From contig SAXG01000002.1 in assembly GCA_012932865.1 (NCBI GenBank), positions 1,612,001-1,676,000 of the forward strand: 64,000 nucleotides of DNA, given 5' to 3'. Of the stretch, positions 34,488 to 45,368 are shown in pieces. Both the position numbers and the translations under genes were made by a program. The stretch is from Amylostereum areolatum (lineage: Eukaryota; Basidiomycota; Agaricomycetes; Russulales; Stereaceae). Position 1 is the first letter of the stretch, and each line of letters opens with the position of its first letter. The notes beneath the pieces are model-generated. The model ran no database searches. It saw only the letters and a list, made by a program, of their open reading frames with translations, and had not been told where the DNA came from.

Positions 34488-34718
34488 CTACTTTGGCGGG
34501 GCCTGTCCATCTGCATCATCCACCTGCACGTACACCACCTCAGAATCGTACTTTTCCAACTCCTCCTCCACCGCCCCCCACGCACTCGGCACGATTTTCA
34601 CAAGCTTGTCCTTGCCAAATTCATGTGTCGACGAGATGCGGACTAGGAAGGAGATGCACGCGGGATCAAGGACGGTAGAGAGGACGGGGAAAGCTTCGAG
34701 GGCATAGTCGAGGGCCTC
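34488..34718 (-). pseudogene. Family B exon-2 fragment on the minus strand
   Basis: A 77-codon exon (including stop) preceded by CTGCAG at the usual family acceptor position. It reads EALDYALEAFPVLSTVLDP, LVKIVPSAWGAVEEELEKYD and EVVYVQVDDADGQAPPK, then TAG. This matches the second half of the family B domain closely. No matching first exon (the T-Y-x-F hairpin) is visible upstream on the minus strand within 600 bp, and the basic tail is missing. It is therefore probably a truncated, inverted duplicate. It has no long open frame around it and is easily missed. Confidence 0.72.
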
Positions 34719-35447
34719 CTGCAGTACTGGCGACGGGTGAGACAGCGCGAAACGGACAACGCCGACAGTACCGCGTTCAACTTGCGTTCAACCCGGCGTC
34801 ATGTCGACGCATACTGACGAGGAAACCGCAACGCCGTCACAAGGATCAGCCCGCACGAAGATATAAACTATTCACCCTAACCATCTCTGGCTGCCATGAT
34901 GATGAAGTGCCATCCCTCAAGGCCTCACCACTCCGACTCGTCCCACCGTGACCGGCAGATACGCCGATTCTTGTCGAAGACTACAAATCTCTACGGACTT
35001 CAATTCCGACAGACCTCTCTCGTTTGCCTTCTTGTCTGGTGCAAAATGACGCAAGGGACCCAGGGATAAGGACACCATGTTCTTGTCTCGACACATCTTC
35101 TTCGAGGTGCGCAGTCACGGCCGCAACCGTGACGATCACCAGTCCTTGTTCAGTTTCCTCTCCTCGTTATTATACCTCGCCGTTGCCAGGTATCGTATCC
35201 CTCGCCATATCCCGAGCAGAACCTCTTGCTTTATTGTCGAACGGGCGCAAGATCGCGCGTCGCGTGGGATGCCAAACGGTCCTTTGTGCGGACCAGGCAC
35301 GATGCCGGTGCGTACGCCATCCTTTGTTAGCTTTGTTCTACCTATAAAACCCCTTTGGCGTCGACCCACGATTCCCTTTCATCCAACCTGCTACGCATCC
35401 GCCCACCCCGGCCTCGTACTTTGTCTCCAACTCGCAGAACCCTGGAT
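34719..35447 (+). other. Promoter region of family A member 1
   Basis: About 730 bp with no supported gene. TATAAAA at 35343-35349 lies about 100 bp before the chosen ATG. Confidence 0.45.
35343..35349 (+). promoter_or_regulatory. TATA box (TATAAAA) of family A member 1
   Basis: It sits about 100 bp upstream of ATG 35448. The other in-frame ATG at 35355 would fall at or before the transcription start, which supports 35448. Confidence 0.6.
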
Positions 35448-36815
35448 ATGTGCGGGCCACAATACTTCCAAGCGCCACCGGGCACGGCACCCCCCTTTGA
35501 GTGGACGCCACCAGGCTCCCGCTCGCCGAGCCGTCCCAGGCAGAGAAACAAACCTGGGCCTGCCATCCCGACCTCGCCACCGCCAACGTACACCGAACGG
35601 GCTTCGACTTCTGTCCAACGGGGTCGCTCTGAAAACCGCCCCGGCTCCGACGCTCGTCACTTCGAACTGCGGAGCCATCGCACCCCTCAGGCTGGTCCAC
35701 ATCAAAGCTACACTTCCGCGCAAGCCAACCACGGATCTGGTCGTTCCTCCCGTTCAGAGCCCACTGTCGTCGCGTCCTCGTCGCATCGCACGCGCTCGGA
35801 CCAAGGCAGCTCCGACCCGTCGCCCGTCGTCTCTCCGAACATCGTTCTGGGACCGCCTCCGCAGAAGAGGCCCGCGATCCACTTTTCTGGCTCGACCAAG
35901 AAGGCCTCGGCGCCGTACCTTCCCCCGATATTGCGCGGATCCCCTCAGCGTCCTCCGCATCATGGCCACAGCCCTCCGTCCCCCGCCCGCGTCGTCGCGG
36001 AGCCGGCGCACCCTCTGACTCGGCCGCTTGTCTCTGACGCTCAGAAAGCCGCGTTCAAGCGAGGAAACCCCCCTTGCCTTCCCCGTCCGACCGTCTTCAG
36101 CGAGCAGGTCCGGAAAACGTCGTCCGCGCCTCAGCTGCCGTCGGCGCGTCCCCCGCGTCCCTTGCCCCGTCAGACGTCGGGCCCGAGCGTGTTCAACACC
36201 CTTCCGCCCCGACGACGAGCGCAAGTGCCCACCAGCCAGCCCTCAGCACCCGTTCGTCTGCCTCAAGCTGTCCCTCGTCCGCCTCAAGCACCCAACCGCT
36301 CGATGCACGCATCCAACCGTCCGTACCGTGCGCCTTACGCGACCCCGAAACCGAGCACCTCCTCCTTCCACCTTGAACCGACCCAACGGACGACCGTCTT
36401 CAGCCAGCAAGTCCGCCACCCCTACACCCCGCCCAAGATCGCCCTCCCGCTCCCCGCGGGCACGCCGCCCCCGCCGCACTTCATCCGACTGCCCCCGCGC
36501 CCCTCCGCCTCCGTCTGGGCCGAGCCCGCCGACTCCGACTCGGGCTCCTACACGTCCGGCGCGTCGTCGTTCGACGCCTCGAGCGAGGACGAGACGAGCT
36601 CCGGGTACGGGGAGGTGTTGTACAGGCCGCGCGGGACGCCGTCGAAGGCGCAGGCCGGGAAGCCGAGACCGGTCCTGAGGAAGGAGAGGCGCGTCGCACA
36701 TGCGACGCGGCGGGTGTCGCCCACGTCGTCGTCGTCTTCGCCGGGAGGCGGAAAGAAAGCGGGGGGAGGTGGGTTGTTTAAGTGGGCGAAGCGAAAGCTG
36801 ACGACGGGACGATGA
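35448..36815 (+). CDS. Family A member 1, proline-rich protein (455 aa)
   Basis: A single exon of 456 codons, and the only family A copy with an unbroken frame. It starts MCGPQYFQAPPGTAPPFEW and continues TPPGSRSPSRPRQR, the family signature. The body is Pro/Ser/Arg-rich and disordered, with two repeats of the type PTVFSEQVRKTSSAP / TTVFSQQVRHPYTPP. It ends in an acidic Ser patch (DSGSYTSGASSFDASSEDE) and then a Gly-rich stretch with a basic aromatic tail, GGGGLFKWAKRKLTTGR. There are no membrane segments. The function is unknown. The tail could bind membranes or nucleic acid (inference). Confidence 0.75.
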   Translation: MCGPQYFQAPPGTAPPFEWTPPGSRSPSRPRQRNKPGPAIPTSPPPTYTERASTSVQRGRSENRPGSDARHFELRSHRTPQAGPHQSYTSAQANHGSGRSSRSEPTVVASSSHRTRSDQGSSDPSPVVSPNIVLGPPPQKRPAIHFSGSTKKASAPYLPPILRGSPQRPPHHGHSPPSPARVVAEPAHPLTRPLVSDAQKAAFKRGNPPCLPRPTVFSEQVRKTSSAPQLPSARPPRPLPRQTSGPSVFNTLPPRRRAQVPTSQPSAPVRLPQAVPRPPQAPNRSMHASNRPYRAPYATPKPSTSSFHLEPTQRTTVFSQQVRHPYTPPKIALPLPAGTPPPPHFIRLPPRPSASVWAEPADSDSGSYTSGASSFDASSEDETSSGYGEVLYRPRGTPSKAQAGKPRPVLRKERRVAHATRRVSPTSSSSSPGGGKKAGGGGLFKWAKRKLTTGR

Positions 36816-37742
36816 TTCCTGGCGACTAGACTGTCAGAACCGGTGCTTTTCTGTGCGGATTTGGAGCTCACGCTGTTTGTTTTTGCGCGGTGGGCCCGAT
36901 CCGGATTACGACCCAATGATCTCCTAATAGACGAGACCTGAACATACTAACGACCTTCATAACCACGGAGCTATCACGATATCTTCACGCTAATAACATC
37001 ACGATCTGAGTGTATTATTACCATTCTCGCACTTCAACGCATCTTATTCACGTCCGTAGTCTCCTTTTACGAGTTTCTGTTGGAGGTCAAGTCGAGGGCG
37101 CGCTGGGTTTTCGCATCACGTGCACTTATGTAAATGCTCGAATTCCCCCCCCCTCCGCGGAACATCTGCCCTCCGCGTCCTTGTCCCCCGCACGCTATCT
37201 CCTCCTCCCCCTCCTCCCCCTCCAGAGTCTCCAATGCGATCATCCTTCCGCAGCAACTCTCACCTTCCGATTTCAATAGGCAACGCGAGCTAGACCGTCG
37301 CGATCCCTCTTCCAAACCTTCTAATTGCACCGAGACCTTCACAAGTTCACGGATCGTACGAGGGCGTAGTCTCCACGCGCGATGGTGAATTCAGATTCAC
37401 GAACAAGGGACGAGGAAAGGACGTCACACTCGGGTCACTCCAAGCTATCTCCCGTTGGTTCCTGTCGGAGTGGATGTGGTGGGGTGACGAGGGGCCGGAA
37501 TGGGAGCAGGGGGAGGGGCCAAAGGTCCTAGGAATGAGGATGAGCAGCGACGGAAGCGGGCGCGCGTACGTAGCTGGATTCGAGGTTTGGTTTACGCCGT
37601 CCGGAGGACACGGGGACGGAAACGTGCCCGGCTCCCAACCCTTCCTTTTGCCACACGCATACATCCACGCGTACGGCCGTACTTCAAAACGTGGACGCGA
37701 CCGCTCCTCCTCCTCCTCCTCCTCCTCCTCCTCGTCGTCCCC
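36816..37742 (+). other. Spacer with CTC microsatellite before family A member 2
   Basis: About 930 bp. It ends in a (CTC)10 tract at 37704-37733, a few bases before the next start codon. Frames here are low-complexity shadows. Confidence 0.45.
37704..37733 (+). repeat. (CTC)10 microsatellite in 5' leader
   Basis: Ten uninterrupted CTC units, ten bases before the ATG of family A member 2. Confidence 0.9.
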
Positions 37743-39300
37743 ATGTGCGCGCCCAAAGCCATCGAGGCCTCCTACGCCCCCCCGCCCTTTTTTCCATGGA
37801 CGCCCCCGCCCTCCCGATCACCCAGCCGCACCCGAAGACCCGCGCCCAAAGCCCAGCCACATGCGCACACGCCCTCGGTCCACTCCGAGCTGACGTACCA
37901 AGACGCCCCCGCCACACCGCTCCAAAACCCCCTCGCCACACCCCCTCCAGAGGACCAGCACGCGTCCGCAGGGCTCACGCCCCCGCCACGCGGTCGCTCC
38001 TCCCACCGCAGCCACCGCTCGTCCCACCGAAGCCACCGCACGGCCCCGTTCTTCTCCGATCACCGCCTGCTCGACGCCACACCGCCCCCCGTCCAACACA
38101 GTCCCCTCCCCGCCTCGCTCGCCCACGACGGATTCCCAGCGGATGACCGCCACTCGGACACGTCACGCCCGCACGAGGCGGAGTACGCCGACGCGGAGCT
38201 CGACGACGACGACGAGTACCCGCCATTCTTCGCGGACGACGCGCCTGAGACCTCCCTCCGAAGCCCTCGCCGAGACCAAGGCGACTTCGACACCCACGAC
38301 ACCCACGACGCCGACCACGACTCCGTCTCGGGCTTCGACCTGCTGAACGCGCCAGTCGGTGGACACGCCCTCCGTTCCGCGGGGGCGCTCGGCAGCCCGA
38401 TACGTCCCTTCCCGACCATGGGCCCCTCCTCCACACGATCCGCCCACCTCTCCGCCGCAGCCACAAACTCCCCCCTCCCGCTCATGCTACCCCCTCTCGC
38501 CAGCGGCGGCGTCATCCCGCCCTTCTTCGCCTCGCCCAAATCCACAGCCCACAGCATCCCGCACCCGACCGGCCGCCCCGCGCCCGCGTCCCAGCCGTCC
38601 GTCCAGGGCTCGATCCGCTTCACGCCCTCGACGAAGGACGACGCGCACGCGCTCGTGCCCCCGCGCATGCGCACGCCGCGCGAACGCGCGCACGCGGAGG
38701 CTCCACGACCCGCTCGTCGCCCCGCCCGCGCATCTGGCCGTGGCCCCCGTCTCCGCCGGCGCGCCCGCCGCCCGCCGCGAGCGCGATCTGCAGCGCGGGC
38801 CCTCGAACAACGCCCGCCTGGCCTCCCTCCGCGCGTCCTCGCGCCAGACCCGCGCGACGGCGTCCTCCCGGCCGCCCCTCACGCACGGGCTGTCGAACGG
38901 GCGGTACCCGCCCCCGCGCGGGTTCACGCTCGTCGCGGGCTTTCGGGACGACCATTCGGTGGAGGGATGGGAGGGCTCGAGCATCAGCATGGGCTCCGCC
39001 TCTCCGCGCTCGCGGACGCGCGGACGGGACGTCGCGCGTCGGCCGCCGCCGCCGCCGCCGAAGCCGATTTTTCCGCCGCCGATGGAGGAGGGGTGGAAAG
39101 AGGAGGACGAGGAGGAAGAGCACGGGCATGAGAGGAGGGTGCTGAGGAAGAAGAGGAGGGGCGGGATGGGGGAGACGGGGCATCTTCCAGGGCATGGGAC
39201 GTCAAAGGAGGTGGAGGGTGGGGAGGAGAAGGAGAAGGGCGGGGAGGGGGGCGGGCTTGGGCTTGGGCGGTGGATGAAGGGAAAGCTCGTGAGGCGGTGA
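37743..39300 (+). CDS. Family A member 2, proline-rich, frame-interrupted
   Basis: It starts MCAPKAIEASYAPPPFFPW and PPPSRSPSRTRR. The first part is open from 37743 to about 38.69 kb, with acidic (DAELDDDDEYPPFF) and His/Arg-Ser repeats. A +1 change of frame near 38.69 kb is needed to reach HDPLVAPPAHLAVAP, then NGRYPPPRGFTLVAGFRDD, a Pro run (PPPPPPKPIFPPP), an acidic coiled stretch and the C-terminal GGGLGLGRWMKGKLVRR. The total length leaves one surplus base, so a single insertion explains it. No splice sites that would repair it were seen. Confidence 0.66.
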
Positions 39301-39885
39301 TGTTGCGGAACGTGGCTGCCTTGCGTAGTTTCTTGCAGTGCGTGCACTTGTACTTGCTTACTTGCTCGGGATGGTCGAGGGGCATGATTGGGAATGTAAA
39401 TTCGACGCGTCGATTTGCTGTGTAACGTGACGTCGTACGCGCATCACGTGCTACGCGTCTTTCAGTCCTCCGCCGTCGCCTTCCCCTTCTTCCTCCTAGC
39501 TTCTCCCTCAACGGAAACTGCTCCTTCATCGTTCCTAACATCCACGCTCTAAGCTAGGAACATCCTCTGGATTTTTTTTTCTCTGGTGCGCCTGCTCTGC
39601 GTACCTGAACTCGGCGGACGCTCACGACATCCTGTGTTATGTACCCTACCCCGGCATGGCAACGCTGGCGTTCTCGAAGACGCGCCCAATATCATGCTGC
39701 TATGATTGGCACAGACTGTCGCTGTATGCTATACCGGAGATGGCCAAGTAGCGGGGGCGAGGGAGATGACGGGGCTCGGACCCCAGGCACACACTCACCC
39801 CAGTGACGACGCTATATCTTCCGTCTCCGTCTCCGTCTCCCACCCATTCTCTCTCTCGTCGCTTCCCCATTCCCCCACCTCCACC
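39301..39885 (+). other. Spacer, promoter region of family A member 3
   Basis: About 585 bp. No supported gene was seen. Confidence 0.4.
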
Positions 39886-40657
39886 ATGTGCGCCCCGACC
39901 TCCTTCGACCCGCCCCCCGCCATGCCGCCCCCGAAGTTCTACTGGAAACCCCCAGCCGAGCGCTCCCCCAGCCGCGCTCGCGGCCCCGCCCGCACGCTCC
40001 CCAAACGCCCGTACACCACCCCCGCCGCCCACCCCCACCTCAACCCAGCGCGCGCACCGGGCGCACCCCGCGGCCGTCCCGCCCACCGCCCCCCGCTGTC
40101 CTCGACCGTCTCCGTGCACCACTTCCCGGGCCCGAGCGTGCCCCTCGCGCACGTCCCCTCCGTCTCCGTCCACTTCCCCGCCTCCACGCCCGCCTCCAAG
40201 CCCCACATCCCCTCCCCCGTCGCTCGTCGAAGGCCCCGGATGGACGTCGCGCAGCCACCCGCGCCCCGCGCGGTCCCTGCACGAACAGCTCTCGAGCGCC
40301 GGCTCGCATCTCTCCCGCATGCCCTCGACGCTCTCGCACCCTCTCTCCGTCCCGCCGCCCTCTTCCGCCTCCTCGCGCCCCCTCCGCCCGATCGGCCTCT
40401 CTCAGATCGCACGTCTCCCCACCCCCAGAATCGCACGTCCAACTCCCCCGCGAGCCCCTCACGCCGTGGCCTCCCGCGCCGCCCGTGAACGACGAGGGCC
40501 GGAGAGAGAGGAACCCGCGTTCGAGGAGCACCGTCGGTCTGTGGCGGGCGCGGGCGGGCGGCGCGTGCTGAAGAAGCGGAGCAAGCCGGCGGGGACGGGC
40601 GAGCGCTCGGGGCTGGCGCAGTTGGTGCGGCGGACGTTTGGAGGGCGGCGCTCATGA
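39886..40657 (+). CDS. Family A member 3, proline-rich, frame-interrupted
   Basis: Kozak-like ccaccATGtgcg start. It begins MCAPTSFDPPPAMPPPKFYW and KPPAERSPSRARGPAR. The middle is Pro/Ser/His-rich. The start frame ends in a stop at 40488. A +1 shift, probably around the C-runs near 40.21 kb, leads to SLHEQLSSAGSHLSRMPSTL and finally to VLKKRSKPAGTGERSG and the tail LAQLVRRTFGGRRS. At about 257 codons it is the shortest member. Which of the three GC-rich frames is used between 40.2 and 40.5 kb is uncertain. Confidence 0.58.
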
Positions 40658-41409
40658 TCATGATGCGTGGTTGTGATCGTGGTTGTGGTTGTCGAGGCTG
40701 CGGGATGCCGAGGTGAGCGGTCGTGGGTTGATTCAGACCGGCGTTCGTTGATGGTGGCTGATTCTGGAGAATGCAGATGGGTTGATTGTGCGGGGTCTGG
40801 TTTACTCATGGCCTGTTCGGTGTTCGAGATCGAGTTTTCGCGTGGGCGTCACCGCACCGTCCCGACGAGGTGGTTATGTCCCGCCACTGGCGATGATCGT
40901 GTTCAGGGTGCGGAACACTCGTGATCGTGCGGTGTTGATCGCATGGATGGCTACCGCCAGGCGAGGACACTGCCTTCGTCCTGTGTGCGTTTATCGGTCT
41001 CCTTTCCGGATGTATGCGCCCGCATATAGCGAGGACGCGATCCATCAAAGGGACTGTATGAGGCCCTACAGCGCAACAAAAGAACACCGAGACCCTCTTC
41101 CAACCCTTACGGCCCCTGCTCCAACCCTCCCTAGCGATGCCATCTCCGAGCACGTCCCCCGCTCGCGCCCTCGTGTCGAATACAATACGGCCCTCAAAGC
41201 TTCCATACCCACTATCCCCATCCATTCCATCATTCGGGTCGTCCTAGGATTCCCACCCAACAGAGACGACGACGACAACCGTCCCGCCTTCCCCGGTCAC
41301 CAAATCGGATGCTGTGGCGTCCGCCCCACGCGCATACATAAATACCACCCACCCTGCGGATAGGTCGCCTTCTTCGTCCCTTCTCAACGCTGTCCCCGCC
41401 GCCCAAAAA
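40658..41409 (+). other. Spacer between family A member 3 and family B member 2
   Basis: About 750 bp without a supported gene. A 193-codon frame at 40782-41363 has no domain pattern and crosses what should be promoter. Confidence 0.4.
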
Positions 41410-42112
41410 ATGACTTCCTACGTGCCGAGCTACTTCCCGCCCGCGCTGACCTCGCCTTTCGAACCCGCCTTCCCCCCCGCCGATGCGCAAGAAACTGTTG
41501 ACGTACTCCTACCGAGGCAAACTGGCGTACGTGCCCTGCGCGGACTCGCATCAGGTGCGTCCCGCCCGTCCCCGCTTCCTCTCCTCGCTTCCTCAAATTC
41601 AAAAAAAAATCCTGCACCCCCCTCCCCCTCCCCCAACCTGGCGCGCAAATAGGAAGCCTTCGAGATCGCGCGAGAAGTCTACCCTTCGCTTGCCGCGCAC
41701 CCGCCGAGCGCGCTCGCGTTCTACGTGCTCTTCGTCGACGCAGCGGGCGTGCGGGCTGGAAGGGGGACGTGTATGGGGTCCAGAATCTGTGTGGGGGCGG
41801 CGGCGAGTGCGGGAACGTGCGGACGCTCGAGGCGGTCGGGGAACGCGTCGGGATCGCGCCGCGCGTGTGGGCGTCGCTCGTGGCGGACCTGCCCGCGTAC
41901 AACATCGTGTACGTGAGCGTGGACGGGGAGGAGGAGGAGGAGGGGGAGGAGGGTGAGGATGTCGGGGTGCTGCGTGCCGCTGGGGGTGAAAGGGGGGGAG
42001 GGGAAGGGAAGGGCGCTGGGTCGCGGCGGGGAATATGGAAGTCGATGTGGCGTCGTCGTCGAGAGAACGTCGCGGGCGCGGCGGTCGTCCCATGGCCCCC
42101 GCGAGGGGTCTG
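41410..42112 (+). CDS. Family B member 2, two frame errors
   Basis: Exon 1 (41410-41554) starts MTSYVPSYFPPALTSPFEP. It needs one C less in the C7 run near 41.47 kb to read into MRKKLLTYSYRGKLAYVPC. The conserved-position intron is 41555-41652. Exon 2 reads EAFEIAREVYPSLAAHPP and LAFYVLFVDAAG, then changes frame near 41.76 kb to GDVYGVQNLCGGG, VGIAPRVWASLVADLPAYN and IVYVSVDGEEEEE, and ends in a Gly-rich, basic tail (IWKSMWRRRREN). Both exons have one surplus base. The N-terminus is the shortest of the family. Confidence 0.62.
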
Positions 42113-42862
42113 ACTTTGAGACCCAGACCGCTTTCTCGATCGCCCCGGGAGACGTGCTCCCCCATTCCATTCTATTCCCCCGCCGTTGTCGCCCCCCAGC
42201 GGTTCTCGCGAGTTACTTACCGAGCGGTATGCTGCGACATGCAGCGCGTTCGTCGCCCCCCAGCTTGGTGCCCCACTTCTTGATGCTCTCGCTGTTCTTG
42301 TTTTCCGCCCTGAGTGCTCAATACATACCAAATTACACATGGCCGTTTGTTGCGCTCTGTTATGCAGTCTCGTCGTGTGCGTCTGAGATGTACGATAGCT
42401 GCGTCCTCGTCAGGTCGTCGATCAACGTTGACGCCAACCTCCTGCGCACAGCGCCTGAACGTAGGGTTAGGGTTAGCGCATCTGGGATACGTAACCCTAT
42501 GTGAGGGACGCACCCGAAGTTGCGAGTGCCACTGTGTTAGACTGCGTTCAAGTTGTCATCTTGAGCTTGATGAGCGACCACTCCGTCTGGATTCGACGTA
42601 CCCCCCACCCCCGTCGCAAGGGCCGAAGCTGGCCCATAGATTACCTCAACTTGCGCTCTCCAACAAACCTTCGATACGTCCCTCTTCGATTCTCCCTCGT
42701 AGTTATCAAGTTCTCCCCCTCCTTCAGTGCCAGGTGAGGCTGTCGTCTCGTCTCGCGTGCTGCTGGACGAATGAAAGCTACAGTTGTTCATCCTCTTGCC
42801 CGTCCCCCATCCGCGCCGTTCTCACGTCGGTTTGTTCAGCCGCCGTCCGCCATCCAGATTCC
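42113..42862 (+). other. Spacer with short telomere-like repeat
   Basis: About 750 bp without a supported gene. TAGGGTTAGGGTTAG at 42462-42476 matches the fungal telomere repeat over about two and a half units. Confidence 0.5.
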
Positions 42863-43804
42863 ATGTACCGGCCGCGATCGTCTCCAGGTTATCCACCTCC
42901 GGGAAGCGCGGCAACGCGCGGAGAGCTCGGACAGTGGGAGGGATATCCGGAGGACAGGCCCATAGGACCAGCGGAACGTTCGAGTGAGCGATCTCTCAGC
43001 GTTGAGGGTGCGCTAGGCTGTTCTTTCTCGTCTGGTCGCTCGTTCGACTCGTCCGATGTCCACCACCTGCTCTGCCGGTCATGCCGCTCTCTGGACTCTG
43101 TCGACCTTATGGACGCCTTTCACGAAGTTGGACTTTGCCCGCACCCCTCCCTCGCCTCCTGACCGCACGGCGAAGCCGCTCGCTTTTCGTCGACTCCCCG
43201 CGCTCGTCCTTTACATAGTGAGTCCCGCCGACAAGATTTCCGGATGCAAGTGCAGGGGTAAGCAGGAGGGTGGGCGAGACTCGAGAACGCGTCCTGGACG
43301 TTGGGAGAGTGACTCAGTGAGTCCCTGCACCGTCGCTTGACTGCCGCTCTGTTCCGTGCCATGGCGATCTCCCCAAACACTGAAGATTATGCATCTGGGA
43401 GCGCTGGGGCGTCCCTGGCAGGCATCCACCGTCACGCTTCAACTCCAGTGCTCCCATACTTAACGACTTTGAAGTTTATTTACCCACATCGCACCCACTG
43501 TCACGAACGCTCCCCCCTCTCCTCAGGCTCTCCGTGTAAGTATGAGGGCATGAAATACGATACGAGCTGTTTACGAATACGACGACGACGTCCTCGCGAC
43601 CCCGATCGTCGCGCCACGGTTTCTCCTGAAGCCGAGGGAACACGCGGCGACGCGGGCGAGCCTAGGGGTCGGCATCACACTACGACGGGGGTCCAGCGGG
43701 GCCTGCAGCGCGTCCAGTCCCGGCTGGACCCCTCTCCGCGGCGACAATGGAACGAGGCTCCCAGCCTCGACTGCTTGTGCCGCATTCAGCGTCTGTACAC
43801 ATAG
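42863..43804 (+). CDS. Hypothetical Ser-rich gene, structure uncertain
   Basis: The frame from ATG 42863 (MYRPRSSPGYPPPGSAATR, later SFSSGRSFDSSDVHHLLC) stops at 43162. An overlapping frame one base on reads RTAKPLAFRRLPALVLYI and runs into a strong donor, GTGAGT, at about 43.22 kb. A later open stretch includes MAISPNTEDYASGSAGAS and HRHASTPVLPYLTTLKF before another strong donor (GTAAGT, about 43.54 kb). This suggests a spliced gene with one +1 error, but exon limits and the end were not established. No family was recognised. Confidence 0.28.
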
Positions 43805-44049
43805 TAACGCGGGTGTCCTCCGTCCCTCAGGGCGCCGCGCTCGTTCGTGTACTTATAAGCGTCGGCGTCCGGGGAGCGGCGCAGAGAGTGCTGGATAACT
43901 CCCTCCCCCGCCCGCGCTAGACCGCCGCCGCTTGCTATTCTATCAGCATCAGACGTTGATCGTCCAGGCGGCGAACGCAAAGGCGCAGCGCAAGCGCACA
44001 CAAGCGAAGTCCCTCTCCCCTCCCACTGGCAAGTCGAAGTTCATCGAAG

Positions 44050-44254
44050 ATGGCCGTCGTCGCATCGCCGCCGCGCGTCACAGACGCGTTCCGCGCACGT
44101 GATGCCGTGTTTCCGCCTCTTCCTTCTCCTCCACCACCTCTCCACCTGTCCACGCACTCCCCGCCGACGGTGCACCGCATCGGCCTCTACCATTCCCTCT
44201 CCCACCACTCCCTCTCCCGCGCATTCCGCGCCGCCGTCGCCGAGCGCGATGCGC

Positions 44255-44315
<61 letters not shown>

Positions 44316-45368
44316 CGGCAGCAGCATCGCCAGCAGCCCCACCCTCGCGCGCTCGCGCTCGTTGACGGCCTCGGTCGCGTCTCCTCACGCGCACGCGCAC
44401 GGCTCGCACGACGGCTGTCAGCACCACAAGCACTTCTGCAAGCCGAGCGTGTCCTCGCGCTCCTCCGTCCTTACCGGCACCAGCAGCACCGTCGACACCA
44501 GCGGAAGCGACGCGGAGAGCTTCCCGAGCAGGAGCAGGAGCAGGAGCAGGAGCAGCTCGCCCTCGTCCGCGTCGACGCTGGACATGGACAAGGACAAGGA
44601 CAAGGACGACGGGGCGCGGCTCGTGTTCGAGCATCCGCGCGGACGGTCGCTCGAGCGCGAGCGCGAGCGCCGGACGTCCGCGGGCACCTTTGCGTCGTCG
44701 TCGTCGTCGACGTGGGCACACTCCCCCGACGAGACGCCGTACGCGTTCCTCAGCCGCGAGTACCTGCCCCCTCCCCCGCGGCGCCGGACGCGCATGACCA
44801 GGTCACGATCGACGCGCGCGCGCTCGAGGTCGGTCGTGTCCGTGCGGGACTCGGCGGAGGCGGACGGGGTCCGCGAGGAGGAGCCCGCGGTGTTGTTGAC
44901 GTACGCAGTTCGAGGGCGAGATGGCGTACGTGCCCGCGGGGCGGACATACGACGTGCGTGCCCACCCCCTTCTCTTTTCTCACCGCTATCCGGATCTGAC
45001 CTTATATATATATGTGTGTGTGTGTGTGTTCACAGGAAGCGATCGCGTACGCCTCCGAGGCTTTCCCCGCCCTCGGCGCGTACCCTCGCGCTTCCATCCG
45101 GCTGCACGTGGCGGGGGCGGACGGGGCAGGGCGGGTGCGGGTGCCGCGGGTGGCGTGGGCGGAGCTTCGGGGGGATTTGCCGCGGTACGGGGTGGTGTAT
45201 GTGGAGGTGGCGATGGAGGAGGAGGCGCCGCCGAGGTACGATGGGAAGAGGAGGGGCGAGGAGAAGGAAAGGGGGCGGGGCGAGGAGGAAGACAAGGAAA
45301 AAGTGGATGGGCTGGGGGGGTGGATGAAGGGGTTGTTTCGACATGGGCACGGGCAGCATCGCGTGTGA
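44050..45368 (+). CDS. Family B member 3 with poly-Asn tract, frame-interrupted
   Basis: Exon 1 is 44050-44953 and encodes a long disordered region with twenty consecutive Asn codons (all AAC), His/Ala repeats, an SRSRSRSRSSSPSS segment, DKDKDKDD and Arg/Glu runs. Near 44.90 kb one extra G separates LLTYA from FEGEMAYVPAGRTYD, shifting the domain out of frame. The intron 44954-45035 contains a TA/TG microsatellite. Exon 2 (45036-45368, 111 codons) is clean: EAIAYASEAFPALGAYPRA, IRLHVAGADGAGRVRVPR, AWAELRGDLPRYGVVYVEV, then a Glu/Lys-rich stretch and GLGGWMKGLFRHGHGQHRV. Confidence 0.68.
44257..44316 (+). repeat. (AAC)20 coding microsatellite
   Basis: Sixty bases of pure AAC encoding 20 Asn in family B member 3. 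Such tracts are prone to length change. Confidence 0.95.

Noticed and set aside
35355..35447. Upstream in-frame ATG for family A member 1
   Set aside because: It falls only 6 bp after the TATA box, so it would not be in the mRNA; all family members start MC(A/G)P.
35077..36018. 313-codon plus-strand frame overlapping family A member 1
   Set aside because: It is out of frame with the family signature and is an effect of GC-rich composition.
38487..39347. 286-codon minus-strand frame opposite family A member 2
   Set aside because: A mirror of low-complexity GC-rich coding sequence without a plausible domain or promoter.
40782..41363. 193-codon plus-strand frame
   Set aside because: Crosses the expected promoter of family B member 2 and shows no domain pattern.
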